64,000 bases of DNA from Paulinella micropora (taxonomy: Eukaryota > Cercozoa > Imbricatea > Euglyphida > Paulinellidae), in the NCBI GenBank assembly GCA_019918135.1, contig WBZZ01005554.1, forward strand, positions 71,001 to 135,000, read 5' to 3'. The notes under the pieces were generated by a model that worked only from the letters and a program-made list of their open reading frames with translations, did no database searches and was not told where the DNA came from. The position numbers and the translations under genes are program-made. Below are positions 40,835 to 53,201 of this stretch, in pieces. Positions within the stretch are counted from its first letter, which is position 1, and each line of letters begins with the position of its first letter.

Positions 40835-41776
40835 GGCTAGATTTTTTTTTTGAAAACATGGTGTCTCGACACCTCAGACACATGCTCAGTTTCTGCGCGC
40901 AAAATATCTGCCACCGTTCATACTTGAACTTGAAGAGCCTACGGTAATGAATGAGGTTCCGAGATGATATTAATACATCACAAGAAACAAATGCCTGGCA
41001 CGGTATCAATTTTTTTCTTAATAAATTATATTTCGACATAGAAAAGTTGAAGCAAAAACCGATCATCAGGAGGGTCGTCAAAAAACTTAAATGAATTTGA
41101 AATGAGTCTAGGAGTCGTATTTCTCATTAATAACTGATTCAAAGAAACTTGAAGCGTTTCATCATCAAGTGAAGTTCAGTTCAAGTTCTATATATTATAC
41201 TGGCTAGCCGCTTCCCTGATCTTTTTAGCTATTCATGAGTATTTATGATGATTTTGCCACGGTCTGTGGTTATAGGTACACAACAACAACTTTTTGAAAG
41301 CATGAGTTTCGTGCGGGACGCAGGGACCTTGTATGCAGCTAATATACTGTGGAACTTTATTTTTATGCTCGGAATATGATATAATATCTGTCACTAGGAT
41401 GGTCGTTTCCAATAAAAAAAATTCGAGGAGCGATCTCCTCTCATAGCTTTTGAAAGTGATTTTCATCATTTCTACTACACACAAATTGAAGTGTACCGGG
41501 TTGAGGAATCATGCGTATTAAGTGTACAAACATATTTAGACACTTTCTAGCCCTATATAAACTGAACTCTGATCACAAAACCAAATTTTCTATTTTTCCG
41601 ATCTTACAAGACTCAAGTTTTGCAAGGAAAATTTGCTGCACAGAAATGGAGTTTTATTGAAAAATGTGTACATGTGTTCCTGAACACCTATCCTATCGAA
41701 GTGTGGAACGCAAATATCACAAAACATAGAAGGGGCTACAAATATCAACGAAAACGAGTGCACACACACCAATAAG
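40835..41776. other. about 940 bp without a recognised gene
   Basis: AT-rich unique-looking DNA. Open frames are short (at most about 80 codons) on either strand and show no family motif or codon pattern. Confidence 0.4.

Positions 41777-41872
<96 letters not shown>
41777..41872. repeat. (GATA)n microsatellite
   Basis: Near-perfect TAGA repeat of about 24 units. Confidence 0.95.
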
Positions 41873-42332
41873 GTTGTTTAATGTTTAATCTATGGGCGTG
41901 GCTTAGCTTGAAAAGCCATGGCCTCCGATACTACCCCCTGACAAGAACTTTCAGCACCGGCCAAGCTGCACACCAACCACTGTCTCGCTGTGGTTGGTGT
42001 CTGTGCCCAGTTCAAGCCGAAAGGTAGCCGAGCCCTTTTGAACTATACGGGACAACACTAGAACACTCCCCAGGAGCGCGTGCCCTAAGGAGATGATGCC
42101 ATGAGCAAGTCGAGGTTTCAGGAGTCACGCTCGTTGTGAGTTACATTTCTACAACCCCGACTCCATCAACCCTTTGCATCACGCCCCGACTTCATCAGCC
42201 ATGGTCAGGAGTTGGTTGCCTGTTTAGCCCTTGCGCTGCGCGCGATTAACGGCGGACACAAAATCGTCATTGTAGGAGATAGTTAGATCTGAACCCTAGG
42301 CTGAGTTGCCAGTGGCAGAGACCGTTTCCAGG
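41873..42332. other. about 460 bp without a recognised gene
   Basis: GC-balanced sequence between two GATA tracts with no credible frame. It may be part of a larger dispersed repeat, since it lies between microsatellites like the 230-bp duplicated segment next to it. Confidence 0.35.
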
Positions 42333-42375
42333 ATAGATAGATAGATAGATAGATACATAGATAGATAGATAGATA

Positions 42376-42605
42376 GATGAAATATCGACTAATGTCAGAA
42401 AAAAGGAGCTTCTGATTTCGTCAACCAGGAAGTCTGTGGGTAAAGTATTAACCCGATGCCCAGCTAAGCCGTGATGTTTGCACGGAAGGGACTGATACAG
42501 GCAATACCAAAGCTTCCTAGTACCAGGCGGGGCCAGGGCTCGTTCCATAAAGAGCCCCTTGCAGAACGAGCTCCCACCTCCATTACAGAGGGCCCAGTAA
42601 GCAGA
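42376..42605. repeat. 230-bp segment, copy 1
   Basis: From GATGAAATATCGACT to GGCCCAGTAAGCAGA. It matches 42922-43151 with only a few differences. A short GATA tract precedes it. It contains a GGGCTCGTTCC...GAACGAGCTCCC inverted pair. Confidence 0.85.
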
Positions 42606-42921
42606 TGGAGTTTCGAGACTGTTCGACAGTCTAGTATAAACCGACAGAGCACTGTGGGTTTTATTCCGGGCTCAACAAGCGAGAAAGGGCACCCTGAGGG
42701 AACAGGATTGTGCTTCCCGTCGCTATTTCGGCATATGACTTATAGGCGTATGGCTAGGCACACATAAGGCACCCCACCACGGGCCCAGCACACCCATACC
42801 ATCCCCTAATTCTCTGTCTGTCGACAGATGGCACCCATTTCAAAAAATCAAGCCCAAGAGAGGGTCAGTGACACCTCAAGTGGCCTTGGTTCATTCCGTA
42901 GAGTAAGTGATAAGATCAACT
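42606..42921. other. spacer between the two 230-bp copies
   Basis: About 315 bp of unique-looking DNA with no credible gene. Confidence 0.4.
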
Positions 42922-43150
42922 GATGAAATATCGACTGATGTCAGAAAAAAGGAGCTTCTGATTTCGTCAACCAGGAAGTCTGTGGGTAAAGTATTAACCC
43001 GATGCCCAGCCAAGCCGTGATGTTTGCACGGAAGGGACTGATACAGGCAATACCAAAGCTTCCTAGTACCAGGCGGGGCCAGGGCTCGTTCCATAAAGCG
43101 CCCCTTGCAGAACGAGCTCCCACCTCCATTACAGAGGGCCCAGTAAGCAG

Positions 43151-43151
<1 letters not shown>
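42922..43151. repeat. 230-bp segment, copy 2
   Basis: Second copy of 42376-42605. It runs straight into a long GATA tract at its right end, whereas copy 1 has its GATA tract on the left. Confidence 0.85.
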
Positions 43152-43561
<410 letters not shown>

Positions 43562-43690
43562 AAGATAGATGCGTTCTATTTCTGTTCTGAGTTCTGTCCG
43601 GATTGCTTGTACAAGGCTCGAATGATATCGTCACTTGGTTCGTAACCCAAGCTATCCAACGCGCTGACAGTGTTTGCGATTTCCTGACAC

Positions 43691-43915
43691 AGTGGGTAGG
43701 TAGGTAGGTAGATAGGTGGGTAGGTAGATAGGTAGATAGGTGGATAGGTGAGTGGGTAGGTAGGTAGATAGGTAGATAGGTGGGTAGGTAGGTTGGTAGG
43801 TAGGTAGGAAGGTGTGTAGGTAGGTAGGTAGGAAGGTGGGTAGGTAGGTAGGTAGGTAGGGAGATAGGTAGATAGGCAGGTAGGTGGGTGGGTAGGTGGG
43901 TAGGTAAGTCTTAAT
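43691..43915. repeat. degenerate GGTA/GATA array
   Basis: GTAGGTAGGTAGATAGGTGGG-type repeats over about 225 bp. Confidence 0.9.
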
Positions 43916-43929
43916 CCTTACGAGCTCAA

Positions 43930-44161
43930 AGTAAAAATGGAATTTAATATTAATAATTTCAATATTAATATTGCTTTTTTGCAGTATTAGTATTGCTTCA
44001 ATTTCAATATTAATATTGCTTTTTTGAACAAATTCAATATAAAATATTGCCAAATGTCATTATAAATATTGATGAATATAAATATAAATATTGATCAATA
44101 TCAATATAAATATTGATTACCACCCCCCCCCCAAAAAAGAGAGAGAGAGAGAGAGAGAGAG
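43930..44161. repeat. AATATTAATATTG words, then poly-C and (GA)n
   Basis: ATATTAATATTGC-type words to about 44115, a C-run near 44121-44131 and a GA repeat to 44161. Confidence 0.75.
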
Positions 44162-44739
44162 ACAGCACATATAAATTAATATTGATTTTGTGCGTTCTGT
44201 TTTCACTAGTGTTCTCTACTAACTCACCTCTGACTTGGCAGTTTCCAACTGGCCCTTCATTGTTGCTTCGGACGTTGGGACCTCCTTTACTGCCGAATCG
44301 AACGCACCCTGCGCCCACGCGTTGGCTTCGGCCCCAAAATCCTTCAGCTTGGGAGTATTTTCCTCTGAAGGTTGTCTGGGATACGAAGGGAGTATGTGGA
44401 ACAAGTCAATTACCTCCAGATCCGGACCCCGCTGCAGGGGTTGCAGCGGATGAGGATGAAGAGGATGGGGACGAAGAGGATGAAGAGGAAGAGGATGAGG
44501 AGGAAGAAGCACAAGATTGCGCAGTAATAATGTGCGTCTTGGTGTAGAACATGGCGACCTCCTCTTCTTCGAAATGCCACTTCTTGCACTCAAGCTAACG
44601 GCCTGCAGCATACACCAAGTGAGCACACATCCCATACTAGATAGAGCCCTGCAATCCGGACCTCGACATGATGCATGCTACCTACATTAAACAACTTGTG
44701 CAATATTTTACAAATAGAACTCTATCTAAGGTCTGCCTG
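44162..44739. other. about 580 bp of unique DNA, no confident gene
   Basis: Contains overlapping open frames on both strands (about 140 codons each) across an acidic-encoding GATGAGGA repeat. The minus-strand one (44219-44635) contains a plausible stretch (LKDFGAEANAWAQGAFDSAVKEVP), which could be an exon of a decayed gene, but no family is recognised. Confidence 0.3.
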
Positions 44740-46135
44740 AAATGTATGCAATATTAATATTGCCAAAAAAAAATTATGTTGAAATTATGCAATGTTAATA
44801 TTGCCAAAAAGCAATATTAATATTGAAATGTATGCAATATTAATATTGCCAAAAAGCAATTAATATTGAAATTATGCAATATTAATATTGCAAAAAAGCA
44901 ATATTAATATTGAAATGTATGAAATATTAGTATTGCAAAAAAGAAATATTAATATTGAAATTTGTAATATTAATATTGCAAAAAAGAAATATTAATATTG
45001 AAATTGATGCAATATTAATATTGCAAAAAAGCAATATTAATATTGAAATTATGCAATATTAATATGGCAAAAAAGCAACATTAATATTGAAATTGGTGCA
45101 ATATTATTAATATTGCAGAAAGCAATATTAATATTGAAATTATGCAATATCAATATTGAAATTATGCAATATCAATATTGAAATTATGCAATATTAATAT
45201 TGCAAAAAAGCAATATTAATATTTCAAATAAGCAATATTAATATTGAAAATATTGAAATTGATGCAATATTAATATTGCTTTTTTGCAATATTAATATTG
45301 AAAATATTGAAATTGATGCAATATTAATATTGAACAAAAGCAATAATAATATTGCAAAAGAGCAATATTAAAATTGAAAATATTGAAATTGATGCAATAT
45401 TAATATGCTTTTTTGCAATATTTATATTGAAAATATTGAAATTGGTGCAATATTAATATTGCTTTTTTGCAATATTAATTAATATTGAAAATATTGAAAT
45501 TGATGTAATATTAATATTGAACAAAAGCAATATTAATATTGCAAAAGAGCAATATTAAACTTGAAAACTTGATATTGAAATTGGTGCAATATTCATATTG
45601 CCTTTTTGCAAAATTAATATTGAAAATATTGAAATTGATGCAATATTAATATTGCTTTTTTGCACTTGAATATTATATTGAAAATATTGAAATTGATGCA
45701 ATATTAATATTGCAAAACAGTTATATTATTAATAAAATTGAAAATATTGAAATTGATCATCTGCAATATTAATATTGCTTTCTTGCAATATCATATTGAA
45801 AATATTGAAATCGATGCAATATTAATATTGCAAAAGAGCAATATTAAAATTGAAAATATTGAAATTGATGTAATATTATTAATAATATTGCTTTTTTGCA
45901 ATATTAACATTGAAAGTATTGAAATTGATGCAATATTAATATTGCAAAAGAGCAATATTAAAAGTGAAAATATTGAAATTGATGTAATATTAATATTGCT
46001 TTTTTGCAATATTAATATTGAAAGTATTAATATTGAAATTCATGCAATATTAATATTGCTTTTTTGCAATATTATTGTAATATTGAAAAATTGAAATTGA
46101 TGCAATATTAATATTGCAAAAAAGCAATATAACTT
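44740..46135. repeat. array of AT palindromes (GCAATATTAATATTGC words)
   Basis: About 1.4 kb made of the perfect palindrome GCAATATTAATATTGC and close variants, spaced by AAAA/TTTT and GAAATTGATG words. Direct and inverted readings are mixed, so both strands look alike. Confidence 0.9.
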
Positions 46136-46382
46136 AAAAAAAAATATTTCTGGGACTTAGAGAATTACGTATGCCTGGCCACCAGTGAAGGATATTGCAA
46201 AAAGGAGCAATCAATATTTTAAAAAAAAAAAAAGTTTTTCCAAAAAAATATTGATTTAAGAAAAATAAAAGTATTGAAAGCTGAATTTAAGGTATCCGGT
46301 GCCACTAGGTCAGATTTTTAAGTTACACTGCCGGCCCAGCAGCAAAATCTGCTATATAAATTCAATATTTTCGTCAATATTA
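46136..46382. other. A-rich flank, no gene
   Basis: A-tracts and isolated AATATT words left of the MITE. Nothing coding. Confidence 0.4.
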
Positions 46383-46724
46383 AGGGTGCGGACGCGTCTG
46401 TGAATAGAAATAAAAGCTTAGTAAAAATTATACGGGTTTTACGGATTATTTCACGGAAATTTTCTATATATGAATGCTATTTTAGGCCAGTGCACGCGAG
46501 TGCGCAAACGATATTTTGCGGAAAATTAGCTCTTTTCATGTTGAAACATCAGGCCAAACATAAATGTAATCTGAGCTTATCTTCACTAGGAATGGCATTT
46601 GATTCGGCTACAACAAATACAGGATGTGGACGAATACCCGGAAATATTTTCACTCCAAACCGTTCAACACGATGGATTTTCACTAGATTTTTTCACCCAA
46701 AGCCCACAAACGCGTCCGCACCCT
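46383..46724. mobile_element. MITE with TA target duplication (Tc1/mariner-like)
   Basis: Terminal inverted repeats AGGGTGCGGACGCGTCTGTG (46383-46402) and its near-complement CACAAACGCGTCCGCACCCT (ending 46724) enclose 342 bp with no transposase. TA lies on both sides (46381-46382 and 46725-46726), the target duplication of Tc1/mariner elements. It would depend on a transposase made elsewhere. Confidence 0.7.
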
Positions 46725-46786
46725 TAATATTGATTTTTGATTAATATTAATATTGATTTAAAATCAATATCTCAAAACTCCGGGTA

Positions 46787-47131
46787 GTGTGTCTGCCTGT
46801 GTTATCTGTCTGTCTGTGTTGTCTGTGTTGTCTGCGTGGTCTGTCTGCGTTGTCTGTCTGGCTGTCTGTGTTGACTGCATGTCTGTCTGTTCTGTCTGTT
46901 CTGTCTGTTCTGTCTGTTCTGTCTGTTCTGTCTGTTCTGTCTGTTCTGTCTGTCTGGCTGTCTGGTCTGGTCTGGTCTGGTCTGGCCATGGTCTGGTCTG
47001 GTCTGGTCTATCGTTTAGAGACACATTCTAGAGGATGCCACAAAAACGTCAAGTCTAATTAAAGCTAGACGTTCATCAAACCCGTCTGTCTGTCTGTCTG
47101 TCTGTCTGAGTGTGTGTGTGTGTGTGACTAG

Positions 47132-47173
<42 letters not shown>

Positions 47174-47410
47174 TGTCTGTCTGTCTGTCTGTGTCTTTCT
47201 CTCACTCACTCACACACTCACTCACTCACTCACTCATGATCACTCACTCACGGCACTCACTCACTCACTCACTCACTCACTAGACTCACTCACTCACTCA
47301 CTCACTCACCTCTCTGTCTGTCTGTCTGTCTGTCTTTCTTGTCTTGTCTTTCTGTCTTAGCTTGTCTGTCTATCTTGTCTGCCTGCCTTGTCTGTCTGTC
47401 TGTCTTCCCT
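46787..47410. repeat. TCTG, TGTTC, TG, CACT microsatellite block
   Basis: Successive tracts: TGTCTGTTC units (to about 46950), TCTGG (to about 47010), TCTG, TG (about 47110-47168), CACT (about 47200-47310) and TCTG again. Confidence 0.9.
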
Positions 47411-47773
47411 GAGTAGTATAGGGTCGCACTTCATCACAATGGTTCAGTGCAGTTTCATCACACAAACCACACTAAGAGCTGTTATTTAATATTTTCTCTT
47501 CCTATTCTTTCTAAGTTCAAACAACAATTTCATTACGAATTTCTCTCTGGACTACTTTACACAAAAAACGAAAAAGTTATCATGTAAAAAGCCACACGGG
47601 GGCTTTTTGGCCTGAGCTCCTAGGTGTCTGGTGTGAGAATTGTTTTTCCACTAAGAGCCGTTATTTAGTTTTAAGGCTACCTATTTATAACTAATACAGA
47701 CAGACAAAAGAAAGAAAAACTGCTATCTGTAAATAATTATTATTTAAATAAATAAAATAAAGACACATATAGG
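47411..47773. other. about 360 bp AT-rich DNA, no gene
   Basis: Ends in ATTATTATTTAAATAAATAAAATAAA just before the first frame of element D. The left end of D could not be recognised here. Confidence 0.4.
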
Positions 47774-47890
47774 ATGACAAACGAAGACACTCAGAGATTT
47801 AGAATATCCAGAGGTTGCGTTATGGTAAAGAATAACGAAAAGAGACCAATGGTAAAAGTTCAATGGAGAAGGAGGAAAGGTTATGTGTAA
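47774..47890 (+). CDS. very short open frame at the left of element D
   Basis: 38 codons starting MTNEDTQRFRISRG and ending KVQWRRRKGYV, overlapping the next frame's ATG by a few bases. It is basic with no family. It may be a remnant or a tiny gene. Confidence 0.2.
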   Translation: MTNEDTQRFRISRGCVMVKNNEKRPMVKVQWRRRKGYV

Positions 47891-48317
47891 GAGTTTCTGC
47901 ATCGGAAAGAAAAAATCGAAAGAGCAAGCACTGAAAGAAGCAAGGAAGTATCACGAGGAAAATATAATACCTAAAAACGAAGAATGGAAAATTAATTACG
48001 ATAAAGAAACAAGAATAATCAAAAAAGAAAAGAAAAAAATTTGGAAGCATAAAGATTTTAAGTGCGAATGTGGTGCTGAAATACATAATGGAAACAAAGG
48101 GCGACATATGAAGTCTCAGAAACATATTTCTGCAACAGAAAAAGAAAAACCTCTAGTTCCTCCTAGGCCAAGCAAAGAGTATATGGAGAGAATAAAGAAT
48201 GAGGAACATATTAAGGAAGATGATGTGAGCGAAGCCACTTGTGATGATAGGTGTAATATGTGCGGATACATGGAACATAACTGCCACTGCGGTTCAGGGT
48301 ATGGTAAGTATTGGTAA
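47883..48317 (+). CDS. zinc-finger protein of element D
   Basis: 144 residues. CECGAEIHNGNKGRHMKSQKH (about residues 60-80) fits a C2H2-type finger with the last two ligands His. The C-terminus has CDDRCNMCG and HNCHCG, a second possible zinc site. The rest is Lys/Glu-rich and helical. It lies upstream of the polymerase. Similar single-finger proteins occur in Polintons and large DNA viruses, where their role is unknown. Confidence 0.45.
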   Translation: MCKSFCIGKKKSKEQALKEARKYHEENIIPKNEEWKINYDKETRIIKKEKKKIWKHKDFKCECGAEIHNGNKGRHMKSQKHISATEKEKPLVPPRPSKEYMERIKNEEHIKEDDVSEATCDDRCNMCGYMEHNCHCGSGYGKYW

Positions 48318-48479
48318 TCAAAAAAGGTTTCTCCGAGGGAACCACTGAGTTTCTATTTAAAGACAAGGAGGGTCCTCATATATAGGACACACACGAGGCC
48401 ACGAGGGGACGACCGATTGAGGCAGACAAATATTTTAATTTTATAAAATTATATTTTCCTTGATATACTATTATCAAAT

Positions 48480-51400
48480 ATGGAGACACACACGTATAAC
48501 GGCAAGGTCTACAGGTTGGATAGATTAAGGGAATATAAGATAAATTACGAAATCAAGTCTGTCAGGGGTCGGGATGTGCTATATATCAAACCGAAGGTAA
48601 GGGGGTATAAAATTGATACACCGACCGCCCAAAACTACTTGAACCAAGCGCAGTGTATTTTGAGCACCGTGCTATTCCAATAGCGCCACCTTTACCTACG
48701 ATTGAAGAGAAAAAAGAACCGAAAGAAAATCTAAGAGACTTGTTGAGGTATGGTAATTATGATATCATAAGGGACGACAGCAAGGAACACGAACTAGGAA
48801 TAAATGAAAGCCGATATGCGGTAAGGATTAACGGCAACTTCCGATCATTTACGATACGCGATGTAATAAGATTTATTGAGATTGTATTGAACGACTTTGT
48901 AAAACGACAAGCACCGCAAGATAAGGTTAGCGTAGGTATTGAGTTTGTGGATTACTATGGCTTACACAAAGTTAATCAAACCTCAGTTGGAAAAGTTTTA
49001 GAAAGATTGTCGGCAATATTTCAAAGCAACGAAAGTCTGTATATGGACGAGAACGGAATAAACTTTGATAAATTAAAATTTGTGTTGAAATCTGTTAAAA
49101 TGCCGACGGGCGGAACAAGGCTACAGGTTTTGAACAAATTAGATATCTACAGAAAGAAAGGAGTAATCTGTATTACCAACAGCGATAACTTATGCTTAGC
49201 ACGAGCAATCGTTGTAGTAAAGTCAAAAATTGAAAAACATCAAAAATACAAAACAATATTAATGGGAAGAAAGATACAGCAGGAAATGGCAGAGGCTTTA
49301 CACAATGAAGCGAAAGTTATTAAGGATGTGTGTGGGATACCAGAAATTAATACATTCGCTAATCACATTAAATACAATTTGGTTATTGTTGAATTCCCTG
49401 ACAAAATCGTTTATAAAACAGATCTACTTGATGCGAACGGCGAACGGCTGACTAACCTTTACATTCTAAAGACTGAAGGACATTACGATGCCATAACTAA
49501 CATGAAGTCAATCCTAGGAAAGGAAAACTTCTGCGAGTTGTGTCTAAGGGGATACCAAAAAAGACATGCCTTATAAATAAATAATCTTTCAATAAACCAA
49601 CGGATGTAAGGGAATAAATGGCAAGAACCAGTGGAAAGAATGTGAGCAGTGTAATAGAAAGTTTCCAAACACTGATTGCTTTAATAATCACAGGACAACA
49701 AACTGCGATGTTAAAGCGAAATGTAAATCGTGCGGTCTTAATTACAGAAAGAAGGATGAGCACAAATGCGGATATGCGAAATGCAGAAATTGTAAGGAAC
49801 TGAGACCGCTTGAACACGAATGTGAAATAGTCCAAGAAGAAATCTTACCGCCGTCAGAGCAATACATATTCTTTGACTTTGAAGCGACACAGGACACAGG
49901 CGAACACATTGTTAATCATGCTGAAAGCCAGTATTACGATGCGAAGGAACCGCCAGTAATTCACATAAACATTCAAGATTCTGTAAGTGGGCTTTTGACA
50001 CTAAGCACAGCGGATTTACATTTATCGCACACAATGCCCGCGGTTATGTCAGTTTATTCTTAAGTGGTTGGTTGATAATGATCAAACTCCATTTGTAATA
50101 TTAATTTATGAGGGCGGTAAGATTATGATGATGACACTTAAGAAGTATCGCTTCATAGACCGCCTAAGTTTTCTTACGATGCTATTGTCAGACTTTCCAA
50201 AGACATTTGGGCTTACGGAACTTAAAAAAGGTTTCTTCCCGCACTTCTTCAATACGGCGAAAAATAGAAACAAAACCGCTTATGAGTTTTACGGGTGTCA
50301 TTGGCACGGATGTGATAAGTGTTGGAATAGCAATGTTCTGAATGTGAAGAAGAATAAGACAATGGGCGAACTATACAAGGAAACAATGAGAAGAGAAAAA
50401 CAACTTAACGAACAAGCGAAAATAATAAGTATCTGGGAGTGCGAATGGAGCCTGATGAAAACCAGTGAAAGACTGGCAGAGGATACAAACGAACGAATTA
50501 CGGAACAAGAAGGACTAAACCCACGAGAGGCAATGTTTGGAGGTAGAGTGAATGCTCTGAAATTATATTGGAAATCACGACATGATAATGAGTATGCGAA
50601 ATATATTGACATATGCTCACTTTATCCGACCGTGATGTATTACGACCTTTATCCAAGCGGACACCATATAATATTAGACCAAGCAACGACGATGGAGGGG
50701 GTTCCACCCCCTACAATAACCCCGCGGGTTTGGAAAGGGCACAGCCCCTTCCGATGATATGAAAAACAAAATTATAAACAGAGAATATTTCGGAGTGGCT
50801 AAGGTTAAGATGCTACCTCCGAGAGGCTTACTACACCCGGTCTTACCGAAGGCGGACAGAGGTAAGATGATGTATTACTTATGCGATAAGTGCGGAATGA
50901 CTGAGCAACACGGCGAATGTAAGCACACAGATAAAGAACGAGCAATAACTGGAACATGGGCAACTCCAGAAGTTTACAAAGCCTTAGACAAAGGGTATAA
51001 GTTAATAAAAGTATATGAAGTATGGAACTGGAAAGAACAAAGCAGTAGTTTATTCAAAGAATATATAAAGACAGTCTCGAAAGTAAAACAAGAGTCCAGC
51101 GGATATCTCGCGGGATGTAATACAGAAGCAGAAAAGCAAAATTACATAAACAGCATGGAAATCAAAATGGGAGTTAAGATGGATGAAAGCAAAATATTCA
51201 AAAACGAAGGACGGAGAGCAGTGGCTAAGTTGTGCTTGAACTCTTTATGGGGCAAGTTTGGACAGAAACAAAATAAAACACAGAACAAAAAGATAAAGGA
51301 TAAAGACACCTTATACAAACTATTGAACGATAAATCAGTGGATAATATAAATATTAACATAATTAACGACCAAATTATGGAAGCCAGTTATGACTTAAAA

Positions 51401-51960
51401 CAGGACGCGGTGAGCGACCCGATTAAAACAAATATTGTAGTTGCTTTATTTACTACATGCCACGCGAGAATGAGACTTTACAATATGATGGACATATTAG
51501 GGATTAGGATATTGTATCATGACACAGACAGCGTAATATATACGACTAACAAAGAAATTAATCAGGCAGATGTAGAGACAGGCGATTCACTGGGAGATTG
51601 GACTGATGAATTAAAAGGAGCAAAAATAAAAACCTTTGTGGGAGGCGGGCCGAAATGTTATGGATACTTATTAGATCATGGTAAGGCCAGTATGAAAGTA
51701 AAAGGATTTAGTATGAACTATGAAACGAAAAAAGCATTGAATTTACCAAATATGTTAATTGTAATAAGTTGCGGGCTAGGTATTACGAACACTGAATTAT
51801 TTGAGAATGGTAAAAAATGAACTGGCTGAATTGTTGGAGACTGATGAAGAATTACGGATTGCTAAGCGAATTGAGAAGTCTGGAAAAGTAGTTATAGTAG
51901 AAAACAACAAGATAACGCGAGACAAACAAAAGAAAAAAATAACGAGTGAATACTTAGAAA
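48480..51960 (+). pseudogene. B-family DNA polymerase, Polinton class (element D)
   Basis: Markers in order: NSDNLCLARAIVVVKSKI (the N-terminal region of Polinton polymerases), CELCLRGYQKRH, FFDFEATQD (Exo I), EFYGCHWHGCDKC (a Cys/His signature of this class), DICSLYPTVMYY (motif A), LCLNSLWGKFGQK (motif B) and YHDTDSVIY (motif C). This class also occurs in linear mitochondrial plasmids and uses protein priming. It differs clearly from the A-C polymerase. The region is heavily broken. Confidence 0.8.
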
Positions 51961-51992
51961 AGATATTTAGTTTTACATATACGAAGAGACAA

Positions 51993-52255
51993 CACAGCCA
52001 AACGATACCCCTCCCATACCCGGGTATGATACCCTGGGGTATGATACCCCCATCTTGCCCCACCCCCCCCAACCACCCCCGCCATTCATTCCCCCCCATA
52101 CCCCTGGAGTATGAAACCCTCCCATCCCCCCACCCCCCCGAGGGGCATGTAGGGTGGGATGAATGGCGGGGGTGGTTGGGGGAGGGGAGGGAAGATGGGG
52201 GTATGGGGCCTTGGGGTATGATACCCGGGTATGGGAGGGGTATCGTTTGGCTGTG
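51993..52255. mobile_element. fold-back MITE inserted at the end of the element D polymerase region
   Basis: Left arm CACAGCCAAACGATACCCCT... (from 51993) and right arm ...AGGGGTATCGTTTGGCTGTG (to 52255) are complementary over roughly 95 bp each around a C/G-rich centre. CAA flanks both sides (51990-51992 and 52256-52258), a 3-bp target duplication. There is no coding content. The 3-bp duplication and CAC ends could fit a CACTA- or Harbinger-type family; the class is uncertain. Confidence 0.7.
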
Positions 52256-52417
52256 CAAGTTATTGGAATTGTAGAGAATGCGATTGAAACTAGACCTTTT
52301 GGATATTAATGATATTTGAGAATTGCGCTTCGTGCTACGCACTCTCGTTTATTCTCAAACATCGTCGGCCATTAAAGTATAAAACGATGTTTTGTGATGA
52401 CGAAGTCAGAAAGAGAG

Positions 52418-52420
<3 letters not shown>
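52256..52420. other. short stretch right of the MITE, no gene called
   Basis: Probably residual 3' flank of the polymerase. It contains a short GAGAATTGCG...CGCACTCTC inverted pair. Confidence 0.3.
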
Positions 52421-52457
<37 letters not shown>

Positions 52458-52573
52458 ACACACACACAAACTGTCTCTCTGTCTCCATACTCTATTAGAC
52501 GAGAACGGACGAGGTGTGCCACACGTGCAAGGCCACTTTCACACCTTCAAAGAGGGCAAAAGGTATCAAGATG

Positions 52574-52616
<43 letters not shown>

Positions 52617-52790
52617 TATACACACATACATACATACATACATACACAGACGTACACACACACACAAACACACACACAAACACACACACACACACATGCA
52701 CACACACACACACACATACACTCTCTCACACACACAAACACACCCACTTCCCCCCTCCCCCCCCCCCCCCACACACATACACACGCACAT
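52421..52790. repeat. GA, CT and CA microsatellites inside element D
   Basis: GA tract at about 52424-52454, CT tract at about 52572-52599, CA and CATA tracts to about 52745, then a C-run at about 52753-52771. Confidence 0.9.
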
Positions 52791-52881
52791 GAATAAACAT
52801 TACATCCGCATACATTGTATATCAAATATTAAATCATTAATTTTTTCCATAAATTTTTTTTACCAGTCTATATATACACCA

Positions 52882-53173
52882 ATGACCACCCTCACTAGAC
52901 TATGTGAAAAATTTGGAAAACTTTCAATTGAGAAGAATAAGGAATTCTTTTCAGTAAAAGATGTTCAACAGATAATTGATGAGGAAATCAAGGCAATTGA
53001 AAAAAGTAGAGAAGGAAAGCCAACCGATGTTTTTTCCGTTTTGTAAGTATCGCGGGAAGAAGGTTTCAGATTTTGCTACCATCGACAAACCATATCTTGA
53101 ATGGGTTATGAAACAGCCGTGGTTTGATAAATTTACAGACATTAAAAGTGAATTAAAAAAATATTTACAATAA
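52882..53173 (+). pseudogene. ExoX C-terminal / DUF3820-like protein (element D, first)
   Basis: It starts MTTLTRLCEKFGKLSIEKN, closely matching the unit A-C protein's start, and ends with KYRGKKVSDFATIDKPYLEWV. The copy is broken. It is preceded by a TATATATACACC leader. Confidence 0.6.
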
Positions 53174-53201
53174 AAATCAATATTTACTTTATATATATCA
53201 A

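Noticed and set aside
44219-44635. A 138-codon minus-strand gene
   Set aside because: One stretch looks protein-like, but half of it is a low-complexity repeat and the opposite strand is open too; kept only as a note.
46747-47360. Frames encoding Thr-Asp-Arg, Cys-Val or Ser-Leu-Thr repeats
   Set aside because: Translations of TCTG, TG and CACT microsatellites.
52309-53046. A 245-codon frame with His-Thr repeats
   Set aside because: Most of it is CA and GA microsatellite; only the end overlaps a real ExoX-C-like region.
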